DNA of 64,000 bases. Origin: Cyanobacterium sp. HL-69 (GTDB lineage: Bacteria; Cyanobacteriota; Cyanobacteriia; Cyanobacteriales; Cyanobacteriaceae). The translations under genes and the position numbers were made by a program. Shown here in pieces: positions 48,457 through 58,564 of the stretch. Position 1 is the stretch's first letter. Each line of letters opens with the position of its first letter. The notes under the pieces are model-generated. The model was not told the origin of the DNA. It saw only the letters and a list, made by a program, of their open reading frames with translations, and ran no database searches. The stretch spans positions 2,232,001-2,296,000 of the forward strand of contig CP024912.1 in NCBI GenBank assembly GCA_002813895.1, given 5' to 3'.

Positions 48457-48612
48457 TTGGTTTTATTAGTATACTATTCTTTACGGATTCAGTATGGCAG
48501 GATTTTTTACTATTCCCCATTTCCCATTCCCCTTTGCCCATCAAAACTGATCGATTTTCCGAAAGTGTGGAAAAATAGATTAGAAAAGTGAGAAGGGGTT
48601 TGTCTTTAAACT

Positions 48613-50259
48613 ATGAAAAAATTAATTCTTGTGCTAGGTGCGATCGCACTTATTGCTACTATCAGTATCATCACCATTAACCAGAAATTTAATAACTACC
48701 TAGCCAAAGGGGGAGTAACCAATAACCCAGAGGGGACAATTTTTGTCTCCCGTCAATCACCCTTAATGGTGTCATTGTTGGTTAATCCAGAAAAACTTAG
48801 TAGCATTAGTGGTGTATTACCTCTCAACACAGAGCAGAAAAAAGTCTTTCAAGCCGTTGAACAGCTAAGAACAAAGTTACTCAATAAAGTACAGGTAGAT
48901 GATGTACAGGAATTAAAAAACTGGTTAGGGGATGAAATCACCCTCGCTGTCACATCCCTAGATTTAGATCATAATCGAGAAAATGGCGCCCAACCAGGTT
49001 ATTTATTAGTAGTAAAAAACAAAGACTCCCAACTAGCAAGGGAATTTTTACAAAATTATTACGCCAAACAAGCGGTTTCCACCGAAGCCAAATTAATTTT
49101 TGACGACTATCAAGGGGTAAACATCGTTTACCAAAAACCAACCCAAGATAACCCCAACATTAAACAAGTGGCGGCTGCCGTAGTGGCTGACTATGTATTA
49201 TTTGCCAATGATTTAAGCGTACTAACCGAAGCCATAAACAATGCTCAGGCCATTAATTTAAACCTAGAACATTATCAACCATATCAAAAGGCGATCGCCA
49301 CTATCACCAAACCCAGAGTAAGCCTAGCCTATATCAACATCCCCTCCACCTCCGCTTGGATTACCAATCAACCCCTTCTTGAAGAAGATTTTATTGAACA
49401 AACCCTCACCCTTTCCTTAGCCGTCAATGAACAAGGTTTAATCGCCTCCACCGCCCTTTCTGGGGTAGAAGGGGAAGAAAACCAAGCCCCCAGTCTTGAA
49501 ACTCCCCCCAGCGCCCTTAACTACATTCCTCAAAATAGTATTTTTGCCGCCAGTGGTATCAATTTAGATCAATTTTGGCAACAAATTAGCGATGGCTTAA
49601 AAACCAATAGTCCTCTTCAACAAATAATTAATCAAAGTCTAAACCCTCTCCAACAATCCAGCGGTTTAAACTTCGGAGAAGATATATTTCCCCATGTAAA
49701 AGGAGAATACGCCCTTTCCCTTTCCATTGATGAGATGACAAAACAACTCAACTGGTTATTTGTCAATGATACTCAAACCGACTCCCTGAGCGATAACCTC
49801 GATGAAATAGCCAAAAGCCGAGGATTAAGCGTCGGTGATTTACCCCTTGCCGATAACACCATCACCGCCTGGACAAAATTAGTTACCACTTCAGAAAATA
49901 GCTTTGCTAAATTAGAAGCGCAATTAAAAGGAGTCCATGCTGATATTGCTCCCTATGAGGTTGTTACCAACTCGGTAGATGTTTTGAGTGATATATTAGC
50001 CAACCCTTCTCAAAATTTATTACAAAATTCAGAATTTCAATCTACTATTAAGGCACTACCATCAGAAAATAATGGTTATTTATATGTCCAGTGGCAAGAT
50101 TTAGAACCTTATCTAAACCGTCAATTTCCCATTGTTAGAGTAATGGAATTAGGCTTTAAACCTTTATTTGATAATCTTCAATCCCTTACCATTACCAGTG
50201 AAGGTTCACAAAATGGAGTGAGACAAGCAACTGTTTTTCTAAATTTAGTCAGTGAATAA
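48613..50259 (+). CDS. DUF3352 domain protein, membrane-anchored
   Basis: The 548-residue protein starts with a hydrophobic helix (about residues 4-24) that anchors or exports it. The rest fits the DUF3352 family of cyanobacteria and other bacteria: FVSRQSPLMVSLLVNPEKL near the start, then LGDEITLAVTSLD, and a late YLYVQWQDLEPYLN. It is mixed alpha/beta without a catalytic motif I can point to. Function is not known. It appears to be a single-gene unit. Confidence 0.85.
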   Translation: MKKLILVLGAIALIATISIITINQKFNNYLAKGGVTNNPEGTIFVSRQSPLMVSLLVNPEKLSSISGVLPLNTEQKKVFQAVEQLRTKLLNKVQVDDVQELKNWLGDEITLAVTSLDLDHNRENGAQPGYLLVVKNKDSQLAREFLQNYYAKQAVSTEAKLIFDDYQGVNIVYQKPTQDNPNIKQVAAAVVADYVLFANDLSVLTEAINNAQAINLNLEHYQPYQKAIATITKPRVSLAYINIPSTSAWITNQPLLEEDFIEQTLTLSLAVNEQGLIASTALSGVEGEENQAPSLETPPSALNYIPQNSIFAASGINLDQFWQQISDGLKTNSPLQQIINQSLNPLQQSSGLNFGEDIFPHVKGEYALSLSIDEMTKQLNWLFVNDTQTDSLSDNLDEIAKSRGLSVGDLPLADNTITAWTKLVTTSENSFAKLEAQLKGVHADIAPYEVVTNSVDVLSDILANPSQNLLQNSEFQSTIKALPSENNGYLYVQWQDLEPYLNRQFPIVRVMELGFKPLFDNLQSLTITSEGSQNGVRQATVFLNLVSE

Positions 50260-50504
50260 TTCCATGAAAATTAATAGGTAAAAATTGACGATTCATCCTT
50301 TAAAATGGCATGGTATAGCCGTCTTTAATGATTTATGAGTAGTTTTTCAAACTTTTTATTACCTAATAACTGCGTAATTACTACTCTTAATATTTCATTA
50401 ATAAAATAGGATTTTTATAACAGCCAAAATATAGTTAGTAAATTATTATTGTTTGCTAATTTATAAAAAATATAGTCATCAATTATTTATTCTAAAACAA
50501 TATC

Positions 50505-51575
50505 GTGGAATCATTAAATATAGCTTTACTACTCAGATTTTTAACTCCAATATCAATTTTTATAGTAATTATTGCTATCGGTTTAATAGTAGAAAATAGA
50601 CTCAAAAGTATTGTACAAAACATAGAAACTAGACCCAATTTAGGGCAGTATAGTTTTGTCCTAAAGTCTTTCAATGGTATCATATTTATATGGTCAGTGG
50701 CAGGGGCGATCGCTCTTATATTACCAATGATCGATCTGCCAAGGTCTATTAATACCCTAGTAGAAACCGTTTTAATCGTCGTAGTCCTCGGTGCTGCCAC
50801 TATCCTCGCCTCCCGTTTAGCCGTCAGCATAATACAAGCCTATAGCCTCAAAAACGAAAGTACCGTATCCCTTAGCTCCCTATTTGAATACCTAACCAAA
50901 GTAATCATTTATAGTACAGGGTTTTTGATAATTATCCAATCCATCGGGGTTGAAATTACTGCCCTTATCACCGCCTTTGGGGTAGGTAGTTTATCCATCG
51001 GTTTAGCCTTTCAAAATACCCTTAGCAACCTTATCTCTGGGGTAAATATCATCCTTGCCCGAAAAATTAGAGTAGGAGACTACATCAGAATAAGACAAGG
51101 GGAAGAAGGCTATGTAGTAGATGTTGAATTGCGTTATACCGTGGTCAAAGACATTTATCAAAATATTACTGTCATACCTAATAGTCAAGTAGTAAACGGT
51201 AGTTTTAAAAACTATACCCTCGAAGATTCATCCATGCTGTTACCCATAGAGATTGGTATTAGTTATGATAGTGACTTGGAAAAAGTAGAAAAAATCACCC
51301 TAGAAACAGCAAAATATGTCATGGAAAATGTGAAAGGAGGTAAAAAAGAATATGAACCCTTTATGAGGTATGAAAAATTTGACCCCTTCGCCATCAAGTT
51401 TGTCGTTTATTTAAAAATCAATGAATACTTTGATAAACTAATTATCACCCATGAATTTATTAAAAATCTTTATAAAAATTATCAACAAGAAGATATAAAA
51501 ATTGCCTATCCTATTAGCAATAACTTCCTAAGTTTAGATAATTTTGTAGAAGAAAAACAAAATAGAAATAATTGA
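50505..51575 (+). CDS. MscS-family mechanosensitive channel protein
   Basis: The 356-residue protein starts at GTG. Hydrophobic helices lie at about residues 8-28, 55-75, 85-105 and 130-148. The pore helix segment ITALITAFGVGSLSIGLAFQ comes next, then NTLSNLISGVNIILARKIRVGDYI and the beta domain. It is a second, diverged MscS protein besides that at 10867. The CPA2 antiporter follows 116 bases downstream in the same direction, which suggests a shared role in ion and osmotic balance. Confidence 0.9.
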   Translation: MESLNIALLLRFLTPISIFIVIIAIGLIVENRLKSIVQNIETRPNLGQYSFVLKSFNGIIFIWSVAGAIALILPMIDLPRSINTLVETVLIVVVLGAATILASRLAVSIIQAYSLKNESTVSLSSLFEYLTKVIIYSTGFLIIIQSIGVEITALITAFGVGSLSIGLAFQNTLSNLISGVNIILARKIRVGDYIRIRQGEEGYVVDVELRYTVVKDIYQNITVIPNSQVVNGSFKNYTLEDSSMLLPIEIGISYDSDLEKVEKITLETAKYVMENVKGGKKEYEPFMRYEKFDPFAIKFVVYLKINEYFDKLIITHEFIKNLYKNYQQEDIKIAYPISNNFLSLDNFVEEKQNRNN

Positions 51576-51691
51576 CCATTGACAATAAAATAAATAACGC
51601 ACAATTAAACCCTGATTGTTAATTTTAATTGTTAATGATTCTTCTTTCACAACTAATGATTTCATAGTTTTCATTTATTAAAAATAAATAC

Positions 51692-53722
51692 ATGATTCTT
51701 AACCAACTTTTTGCCTTTTTACCAGGCCCTATTGAAGATCCCGTAGCCATTTTTTTGGTTATGATGGCGGTATTGTTAATCGCCCCCATCGTCTTTGAAA
51801 AAATAAAACTCCCCGGCATTGTCGGCTTAATCATAGCGGGAGTATTTATTGGTGAACATGGATTAGGTATTTTAGAAAGAGATAATACCATTGAACTATT
51901 TAGCACCGTAGGTTTGTTGTTTCTGATGTTTATGGCAGGGTTAGAAACCAGCCTTGATGACTTAAAACTAAACGGGAAAAAAGCAGCTATTTTTGGGCTA
52001 GGGACTTTTTTGGTACCCATGGTAATAGGTACATTAGCCTTTTTATTACTCGACTATAGCCTTCTTGCCTCCGTTTTAGTCGCCTCTTGTTTTGCTTCCC
52101 ATACCCTCCTCGCTTTGCCCATTGCTATCAAACAGGGCATAATGCGCACCCCCGTGGTAACGATTATCTTGGGGGGTACACTAATTGTTAATATCATTGC
52201 TCTTTTAGTTTTAGCAGTAGTGGTAAAAGCAGATCAAGGGGAATTAACTTTAGGCTTTTGGTTATTTCTTATTCCCACCCTAACAGTTTATACCTTCGCC
52301 ACCCTTTTCGGTTTACCCATTGTGGGGCGATGGTTTTTCAAAAAATTTGGCAGAGATGAAGGGGCTGAATTTACCTTTGTTATTGCTGCCCTGTTTGTGG
52401 TTTCCTATGTGGCAAGATTAATCGAAATTGAGCCTATTATCGGGGCATTCTTGGCAGGGATTGGTATTCGTCCTCTTATTCCTCCCCTTAGCCCCCTAAT
52501 GAATAGAATTCAGTTTATCGGTAATACTTTGTTTGTGCCGCTATTCCTAATTTCTGTGGGAATGTTAGTTAATCCTGCTACCTTGATAGAAGAACCTCGG
52601 TCAATTTTAGTTTCTGTAGTCATGATAGTAACGGCTATTGTGGCTAAATTTATTCCTGCGTGGGTAATTGGGAAGTATTTTAAATTTGCTTTACCCAGTA
52701 TTATGGTGATGTTTGGCTTATCAGTAGCCCAAGCTGCTTCTACTCTGGCGGCCATCACTGTTGCCTATGACATAGATTTGGTGGATGAGTTTACGGTAAA
52801 TGGCACTATTGCAATGATTTTAGTTACCAGTATAGTTTCTCCTTGGGTAACGGAGCGTTATGGAGGACAGTTAAAACAAGTTCAACAAAAGGCTTTAGAT
52901 GGCGATGATGCTTCTTCAGATTCTATGGAGAAAGAGGATAGAAAGTCAAAGGCTTATCGAGTATTGGTGCCTGTGGCAAATCCTGATACGGAGGATAACT
53001 TACTTAATTTGGCTTTGTTATTGGTTAATGCGACTAAGGGGACTTTATTACCTTTAAATATTTTAGTGGATCAGGGAGAACCCATCTCGGCTAATACTAA
53101 AGAAAATCAGGGAAATTTGTTGGCAACGGCGGAGATGACGGCCCATGCAACTTCTACTCCTGTGGAAACCATAGCCCGTATTGATAGTTCTATTGATGAG
53201 GGTATCATTCATGTTGCCCAAGAGCGCAATGCTAATTTGGTGATTTGTGGTTGGAAGGGTTTTTCTACTTATCGAGACAATTTGTTTGGCAGTATTATCG
53301 ATAATTTAGTTAATTATTCTCCTGTGACGGTGTTGATTACTCGTTTTACTAAGCCGATAAAAAATACTCAGAGGGTTATTTTGGCTATTGCCGATAATCA
53401 GCATAATATGGCTGGTTTTCCTGAAGTATTGGATATTACTAAGGCTTTATCTTCTCAATTGCAAAGTGAGTTTTTTATTATTCATGTGCTGTCGGGTAAG
53501 CCTAGTCCTATGGTGAATAAAGATTTAGCGGAATTACCTGTGCAACAGATGCGCGGTAATTTTACGAAAAGGGTGTTGGAGGAGTTGAAAACTGGAGATT
53601 TATTGGTTTTGGTTAATCCTATTGATAATCATTTCATTGGTAGGTCTGCTTTAGGTACTGTACCACAGGCGATCGCCCGTAGCAATGAAAGAATTTCTCT
53701 GATGATTGTTAATATACGGTAG
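51692..53722 (+). CDS. CPA2-type cation:proton antiporter with C-terminal universal stress protein domains
   Basis: The 676-residue protein has about 12 membrane helices in residues 15-395. The KefB/NapA-type segments LPGIVGLIIAGVFIGEHGLG and FLMFMAGLETSLDDL are visible. The cytoplasmic part (about 425-676) contains a USP-like domain (RVLVPVANPDTEDNLLNLAL, NLVICGWKGFSTYRDNLFGS) and a second, weaker USP-like half. It exchanges Na or K for protons across a membrane; plasma versus thylakoid membrane cannot be told. The USP part probably senses nucleotides. Confidence 0.92.
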   Translation: MILNQLFAFLPGPIEDPVAIFLVMMAVLLIAPIVFEKIKLPGIVGLIIAGVFIGEHGLGILERDNTIELFSTVGLLFLMFMAGLETSLDDLKLNGKKAAIFGLGTFLVPMVIGTLAFLLLDYSLLASVLVASCFASHTLLALPIAIKQGIMRTPVVTIILGGTLIVNIIALLVLAVVVKADQGELTLGFWLFLIPTLTVYTFATLFGLPIVGRWFFKKFGRDEGAEFTFVIAALFVVSYVARLIEIEPIIGAFLAGIGIRPLIPPLSPLMNRIQFIGNTLFVPLFLISVGMLVNPATLIEEPRSILVSVVMIVTAIVAKFIPAWVIGKYFKFALPSIMVMFGLSVAQAASTLAAITVAYDIDLVDEFTVNGTIAMILVTSIVSPWVTERYGGQLKQVQQKALDGDDASSDSMEKEDRKSKAYRVLVPVANPDTEDNLLNLALLLVNATKGTLLPLNILVDQGEPISANTKENQGNLLATAEMTAHATSTPVETIARIDSSIDEGIIHVAQERNANLVICGWKGFSTYRDNLFGSIIDNLVNYSPVTVLITRFTKPIKNTQRVILAIADNQHNMAGFPEVLDITKALSSQLQSEFFIIHVLSGKPSPMVNKDLAELPVQQMRGNFTKRVLEELKTGDLLVLVNPIDNHFIGRSALGTVPQAIARSNERISLMIVNIR

Positions 53723-53744
53723 TTAATTGAGAATGGATAATTGA

Positions 53745-53850
53745 TAAGTAAGTAGGCATAATTAAATCGATTTAGGTAAGGGGTTTAAACCCCTTGTTTA
53801 TAAGAGTCTTAATAAAATAAGAGCTATAATTAATTTCGCCAACCTACTTA
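53745..53850 (+). repeat. 106-bp MITE-like repeat, copy B
   Basis: Same length and orientation as copy A, from TAAGTAAGTAGG to CCTACTTA, with the perfect CCCC-centred palindrome near the middle. It lies 22 bases after the antiporter stop and about 70 bases before the next gene. Confidence 0.85.
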
Positions 53851-53920
53851 ATAGGAGGAGAAAAATAATTTAAATATGTAATTTATTTTTGAAAATTAAT
53901 CAAATAATATGGTTTAAAAT

Positions 53921-55066
53921 ATGTTTAATAAAATCTTAAAAGTTATTACTTTATTTATTCTAATATACAGTTTTTTGTTTACTGATAGTAAAGCAGTTTT
54001 TGCCCAAGAAAGGGTGTTTTTAGATCTTTCTTTAGAGTATTTAGATAGTTATGAACTAGAAATGCAAGATTATAAAGATACTAAGGTGGGAGGCTTTTCT
54101 GGTATCACTTATGATCAACAAAGTAATATTTTTTACGTTATTTCTGATGATCGTTCTCGTCTCTCTCCTGCTCGTTTTTATACCCTCAAAATGGACTTAG
54201 AAAACGATAACATTAATAATATCAGTATAGAAGATGTGACATTATTAAAAGATAGTAAAGGGGAATTATATGCTAATGATACCATCGATCCAGAGGCGAT
54301 CGCTCTTAGTCCCCGAAACAGCGTTTTTATCTCCAGCGAAGGCATTAGCCATTTGGGGGTTGCCCCTTTTATCAACGAATACGACTTACAAGGCAACTTG
54401 CTTTCGGAAGTACCTATCCCCAAAAGATATATCTATGATGAGGAAGAAAATAAAGGCATCCAAGATAACTTGGGTTTTGAATCCTTGACCATCAAAGCCA
54501 ATGGTACCATGGCTCAAGACCCTTTTCGACTATTCACAGGCACTGAATTAGCCCTAACTCAAGATTTTGATGAAGATATTCCCGAAACTGTATTACGTAG
54601 TCGCCTGATGCACTATGTGGTAAATCCTTTTGGGCAACCTGTGTTAATATCCGAAAATTTATACCCTGTTAGTCAAGCAGATTTTGGGGTAATTTATAAC
54701 GGTTTAAATGAATTATATGCCCTGCCAGAAGAAGGTTATTTATTGTCTTTAGAAAGAACTTTTGGCTTAAGGGGTTTTGGAGCAAAAATCTTTCAAATAG
54801 TTATGGGAAATGCCACGGATATTTATGCAGAAAAAAGTTTAGCAGGAAATATTGATAATATTAATTTAATTAAGAAACAATTAGTTTTAAATTTAAAAGA
54901 TTTAAAGATAAATTTTGATAACTTAGAGGGGTTGACTTTCGGGCCTAGACTGCCTGATGGTAGCCAAAGTTTAATTTTAGTTAGCGACAACAACTTCAAG
55001 TATTCTACAGAAAAAACCGAATTTTTATTATTTAAAGTATTGCAAAATACTGAAAGTAACAATTAA
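53921..55066 (+). CDS. Exported phytase-like esterase (PF13449 type)
   Basis: The 381-residue protein has a signal peptide (about 1-29, ending AVFAQ). The body matches the 'esterase-like activity of phytase' family: GGFSGITYDQQSNIFYVISD near the N terminus, DPEAIALSPRNSVFISSEG and FESLTIKANGT in the middle, and LEGLTFGPRLPDGSQSLILV near the end. It should fold as a beta-propeller in the periplasm and may release phosphate from esters. Activity is predicted from the family only. It is 35 bases upstream of cinA. Confidence 0.88.
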   Translation: MFNKILKVITLFILIYSFLFTDSKAVFAQERVFLDLSLEYLDSYELEMQDYKDTKVGGFSGITYDQQSNIFYVISDDRSRLSPARFYTLKMDLENDNINNISIEDVTLLKDSKGELYANDTIDPEAIALSPRNSVFISSEGISHLGVAPFINEYDLQGNLLSEVPIPKRYIYDEEENKGIQDNLGFESLTIKANGTMAQDPFRLFTGTELALTQDFDEDIPETVLRSRLMHYVVNPFGQPVLISENLYPVSQADFGVIYNGLNELYALPEEGYLLSLERTFGLRGFGAKIFQIVMGNATDIYAEKSLAGNIDNINLIKKQLVLNLKDLKINFDNLEGLTFGPRLPDGSQSLILVSDNNFKYSTEKTEFLLFKVLQNTESNN

Positions 55067-55101
55067 TTTACCATAATTATCCATTATCAATTATTAAACT
55101 C

Positions 55102-56340
55102 ATGAGTGCAGAAATTATTTGTATCGGAACAGAAATTTTATTGGGTGATATTCTTAATAGTAACGCTCAATATTTAGCCCAAGAATTAGCAAATTTAGGG
55201 ATTCCTCACTATTATCAAACCGTGGTAGGAGATAATTTAAGTAGAATTCATAATGTAATTAAAACCGCCCTAGAAAGATCCTCAATTTTAATTTTTACTG
55301 GTGGTTTAGGCCCTACCCCCGATGATTTAACCACAGAGGCGATCGCATCTTATTTTAAGACTAAAATGATCGAAAATACAGAAATTATTGACGATATAAA
55401 AATCAAATTTGCTAGTCGGGGCAGGGAAATGACACCTAACAATCATAAACAAGCCCTTATTCCCCAAGGGGCATTAGTATTACCCAACAAAACAGGCACA
55501 GCACCGGGGATGATATGGGAAAAAGAAGGCAAAATTATATTAACCTTTCCAGGTGTACCCTCAGAAATGAAACAAATGTGGCAGGATACCGCCGTGCCTT
55601 TTCTCAAAAATAAAGGATGGGGACAGGAAATTATTTATAGTCAGATGATGCGTTTTCGGGGTATTGGGGAATCTTCCCTTGCTCAAAAAGTTAACCACCT
55701 ATTTGATTTAACTAACCCTACTGTTGCCCCCTACGCTTCCCATGGGGAAGTAAAATTGAGGGTATCGGCTAAAGCAAAAACTGCCGAGGAAGCCCAAAAA
55801 ATAATTCAACCCGTTGCCGAAGAAATAAAAGCCATTGCAGGGCAAGATTATTTTGGTAGTGATAATGATACCTTAGCTTCTGTGGTGGGTAATATCTTAA
55901 AACAAAAAGGAGAAACCATTGCCGTTGCCGAGTCTTGTACAGGGGGCAGTTTAGGGGCAATGCTCACAGATATTGAGGGGAGTTCGGCATATTTTATGGG
56001 GGGGGTCATTGCCTATAGTAATGAGGTAAAAATGAAGCTCCTAGGGGTGTCTGAGGACGTTTTGACCAAGGAGGGGGCAGTAAGTGCGATCGTTGCTGAA
56101 CAAATGGCAACGGGAGTTATCAAACGTCTTGGCACCGATTGGGGTATAGGTATTACAGGCATTGCCGGACCTGGGGGCGGCACAGATACAAAGCCAGTGG
56201 GTTTAGTGTATATCGGCATTGCTTCGGCCAAAGGTGAGGTGTTTAGCTACGGTGATACTTATGGCACTAATCGTGGCAGATATTTAGTTCGTTATCTCTC
56301 TGCTTGTAATGCCCTTGACAGATTCCGAAGGATGCTTTAA
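55102..56340 (+). CDS. cinA: CinA-family competence/damage-inducible protein
   Basis: The 412-residue protein has an N-terminal molybdopterin-binding-like (COG1058) domain with FTGGLGPTPDDLT. The C-terminal domain is of the PncC NMN-amidase type, with AVAESCTGGSLGAMLTD and GIAGPGGGTDTKPVGLV. Characterised relatives have ADP-ribose pyrophosphatase and nicotinamide mononucleotide deamidase activities and support NAD recycling. In cyanobacteria it has been linked to competence. Length and domain order are normal. Confidence 0.95.
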   Translation: MSAEIICIGTEILLGDILNSNAQYLAQELANLGIPHYYQTVVGDNLSRIHNVIKTALERSSILIFTGGLGPTPDDLTTEAIASYFKTKMIENTEIIDDIKIKFASRGREMTPNNHKQALIPQGALVLPNKTGTAPGMIWEKEGKIILTFPGVPSEMKQMWQDTAVPFLKNKGWGQEIIYSQMMRFRGIGESSLAQKVNHLFDLTNPTVAPYASHGEVKLRVSAKAKTAEEAQKIIQPVAEEIKAIAGQDYFGSDNDTLASVVGNILKQKGETIAVAESCTGGSLGAMLTDIEGSSAYFMGGVIAYSNEVKMKLLGVSEDVLTKEGAVSAIVAEQMATGVIKRLGTDWGIGITGIAGPGGGTDTKPVGLVYIGIASAKGEVFSYGDTYGTNRGRYLVRYLSACNALDRFRRML

Positions 56341-56690
56341 ATAGATACGACTTGTTAAAGGCCCCATTTTTTTAGCCATATAGTGCGATCGCATCTCATT
56401 TTGAGATTAAACAGAAATTATTGAAGATATAGTTATTTAAGTGAGTTTTGAGACAGTTTCACCAGCTAATACCAAATCCTACATTAAAAGTAGACTAATA
56501 ACTATCATCAATCTCAATGATTTCAAGTAAATAAATATACTATCTAAATAGGATTTGGTATAAAATCCCTATTCTATAAATCTTTTATAATCTGGTAGTG
56601 TTTCATTTTCATTTAGAGTAACTATAACTACAATTTGAGACATTTACAGTGGAGATATATCAAGTATTATAAGTTAGGTGTTAGGTAACA
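56341..56690. other. Convergent intergenic region carrying a 93-bp inverted-end element
   Basis: The 350 bases lie between the ends of cinA and the polysaccharide ATPase gene. They contain an isolated HIP1 site and the element at 56469-56561. No coding sequence or tRNA is seen. Confidence 0.5.
56469..56561. repeat. 93-bp MITE-like element with 13-bp inverted ends
   Basis: ATACCAAATCCTA at the left is repeated exactly inverted as TAGGATTTGGTAT at the right. TAA flanks the shared TACC...GGTA core on both sides, which fits a short target duplication. The interior has no coding capacity. Similar TACCAAATCC ends are frequent in cyanobacterial genomes, by recollection. Confidence 0.75.
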
Positions 56691-57434
56691 TTAATGGGCA
56701 ATACCCACCGAGTCAAGATACATCTCGATGGCAGTTTTTGTGTCTCCATCAAAGGCAATAGTACCGTTTTTTAGCCATATGGTGCGATCGCACAGATCCT
56801 TTACAGATTCCAAACTGTGGGATACAAATAAAATGGTACTACTTTGTTCCCATAATGACTCAATTCTTTGATGGGATTTTTGGGAAAACTTAGCATCTCC
56901 CACTGATAATACCTCATCCAAAATTAATATATCAGGTTGTACATCCGTTGCGATCGCAAAACCTAACCTTGCCATCATCCCCGAAGATAAACCCTTTACA
57001 GGAATATGAGCATAATCCATCAATTCTGCAAACTCAAGAATTGCCCGAATTCTTACCTTCATCTCTTGACGAGAATAACCCAACAACACCCCATAAAGAA
57101 TGATATTATCCTGTACCGTCATATCAGGGTTAAAACCTGCCCCCAACTCAATCAAAGGAGCAATATTACCCCTAACCCTCACCGTGCCTTCCGTGGGCGG
57201 TAAAATTCCGCAAATAACTTTCAGTAAGGTTGATTTTCCTGCACCATTAGAGCCAATAATACCGATCTTTTGTCCTGATCGAATGGTTAAATCAATATTA
57301 TCTAAAACTTTTTTTTTGCTTGGTTTAGTATATTTACCCTGTAAAAAAGAAAAAACCGTCTTTTTCAAATCATAATTAAACTCCTCTTGGGTTCTTCTCC
57401 ACAACCCCACATTATCCAATCTAATAATTTCCAT
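56691..57434 (-). CDS. Polysaccharide/teichoic-acid-type ABC exporter ATPase (Wzt/TagH-like)
   Basis: The 247-residue ATPase has Walker A GIIGSNGAGKSTLLKVI, signature LSSGMMARLGFAIA and Walker B ILILDEVLSVGD. The LIELGAGFNPDMT stretch typical of O-antigen exporters is also present. It lacks the C-terminal carbohydrate-binding extension of E. coli O9a Wzt, so the exported glycan is probably not recognised by this protein. It pairs with the permease 27 bases upstream on the same strand. Confidence 0.92.
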   Translation of the reverse strand: MEIIRLDNVGLWRRTQEEFNYDLKKTVFSFLQGKYTKPSKKKVLDNIDLTIRSGQKIGIIGSNGAGKSTLLKVICGILPPTEGTVRVRGNIAPLIELGAGFNPDMTVQDNIILYGVLLGYSRQEMKVRIRAILEFAELMDYAHIPVKGLSSGMMARLGFAIATDVQPDILILDEVLSVGDAKFSQKSHQRIESLWEQSSTILFVSHSLESVKDLCDRTIWLKNGTIAFDGDTKTAIEMYLDSVGIAH

Positions 57435-57461
57435 TTATGATCAAAAATAAAAACACAAAAT

Positions 57462-58289
57462 TTAAAGTAAATCAATAAAAGCCGATTTACACCGTTGAAA
57501 AAAGAACCAACCAAAAGCAAGAATAATTATACCACCGAGAAAACTTCTCACAAAAGATTCCACACTAGGGATAGTTGATTGTAGGCTAATTTCTCTCAAA
57601 TTTTCAATAATCGGTACTAAAGGATTGAGATGTAAAAAAGGCTGTATATTTTCTGGCACAATCTCCGCAGGATAAAAAACAGGGCTAGTAATCCAGACAA
57701 TAAAAGTAGCAATTTCGTAAAAGTAACCTAAATCCCTAAAAAATACATAAAGGGCAGACATTAACAAACCAACCCCCGTACACACTAACACAAGGGCAAA
57801 AAACGGTAACAATAACAAAGGTACATAAAAAATATTCTGGGAGTTAACCAAGGTTACAATGGCAAGGAGAGGAAAAGAGCCTACCAAAAATTGAAATACA
57901 TTGACCCCAATCATCGTCAAAGGGAATACTGGTAGGGGTAAACGAATCTTGTTAAGTAAACTTCCATTGGCTACAATACTACCTAAGGCTTGGCTAGTAG
58001 AGCCACTAAAAAAGTTAGTAATTAATAACCCTGTAAAAGCCGCCAAGGTATAGTTAATAATAGAGTCTCCATAATAGGAAGCAAAAGTAGCCCCGAAAAT
58101 AGCTGTATATAACCCCGTCATGGTTAAAGGATTTAACAATGACCAATATACCCCTAAAAAAGAGCCTCTGTAACGGGTATGAAGGTTTTGAGGTATTAAC
58201 ACGGCCAATAACTCTAGGTATCGTTGGGCGGTTGACCAAAAAGATGTTTTTTGTAATACTATCCAATGCTTTTTGAGAGCTACAACCAT
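57462..58289 (-). CDS. Polysaccharide ABC-2 exporter permease (Wzm/TagG-like)
   Basis: The 275-residue membrane protein has the ABC-2 start LIPQNLHTRYRGSFLGVYWS and about six membrane helices. The late segment PVFYPAEIVPENIQPFLHLNPLVPI is typical of Wzm/TagG. With the ATPase downstream it forms a two-gene exporter for an undecaprenyl- or lipid-linked polysaccharide. No glycosyltransferase gene is next to it, so its substrate is made elsewhere. Confidence 0.92.
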   Translation of the reverse strand: MVVALKKHWIVLQKTSFWSTAQRYLELLAVLIPQNLHTRYRGSFLGVYWSLLNPLTMTGLYTAIFGATFASYYGDSIINYTLAAFTGLLITNFFSGSTSQALGSIVANGSLLNKIRLPLPVFPLTMIGVNVFQFLVGSFPLLAIVTLVNSQNIFYVPLLLLPFFALVLVCTGVGLLMSALYVFFRDLGYFYEIATFIVWITSPVFYPAEIVPENIQPFLHLNPLVPIIENLREISLQSTIPSVESFVRSFLGGIIILAFGWFFFQRCKSAFIDLL

Positions 58290-58564
58290 GAAATAATTTA
58301 GAAAAAGGTTAAGGGTTAAAATGTCTGGGAATCATTGTATCTTACAATAGGTTATTTGTTTTTTGCCATGGATAAGGGTGTTAGTGGGGTAGTGAATGGG
58401 AGAATGTTGAAAGTATTAACGGCATTGGGAATAGGAGAGGATATAAAACGATAAATTGAGAAGTAGAAAATAGGTCGATTTTTTATTATTTATTTTTTAA
58501 AATCTCCTTACTAAATAACTTTTTAAAATTTTCATACTTTATTTTTAATTAAAAAAAACTTTTC

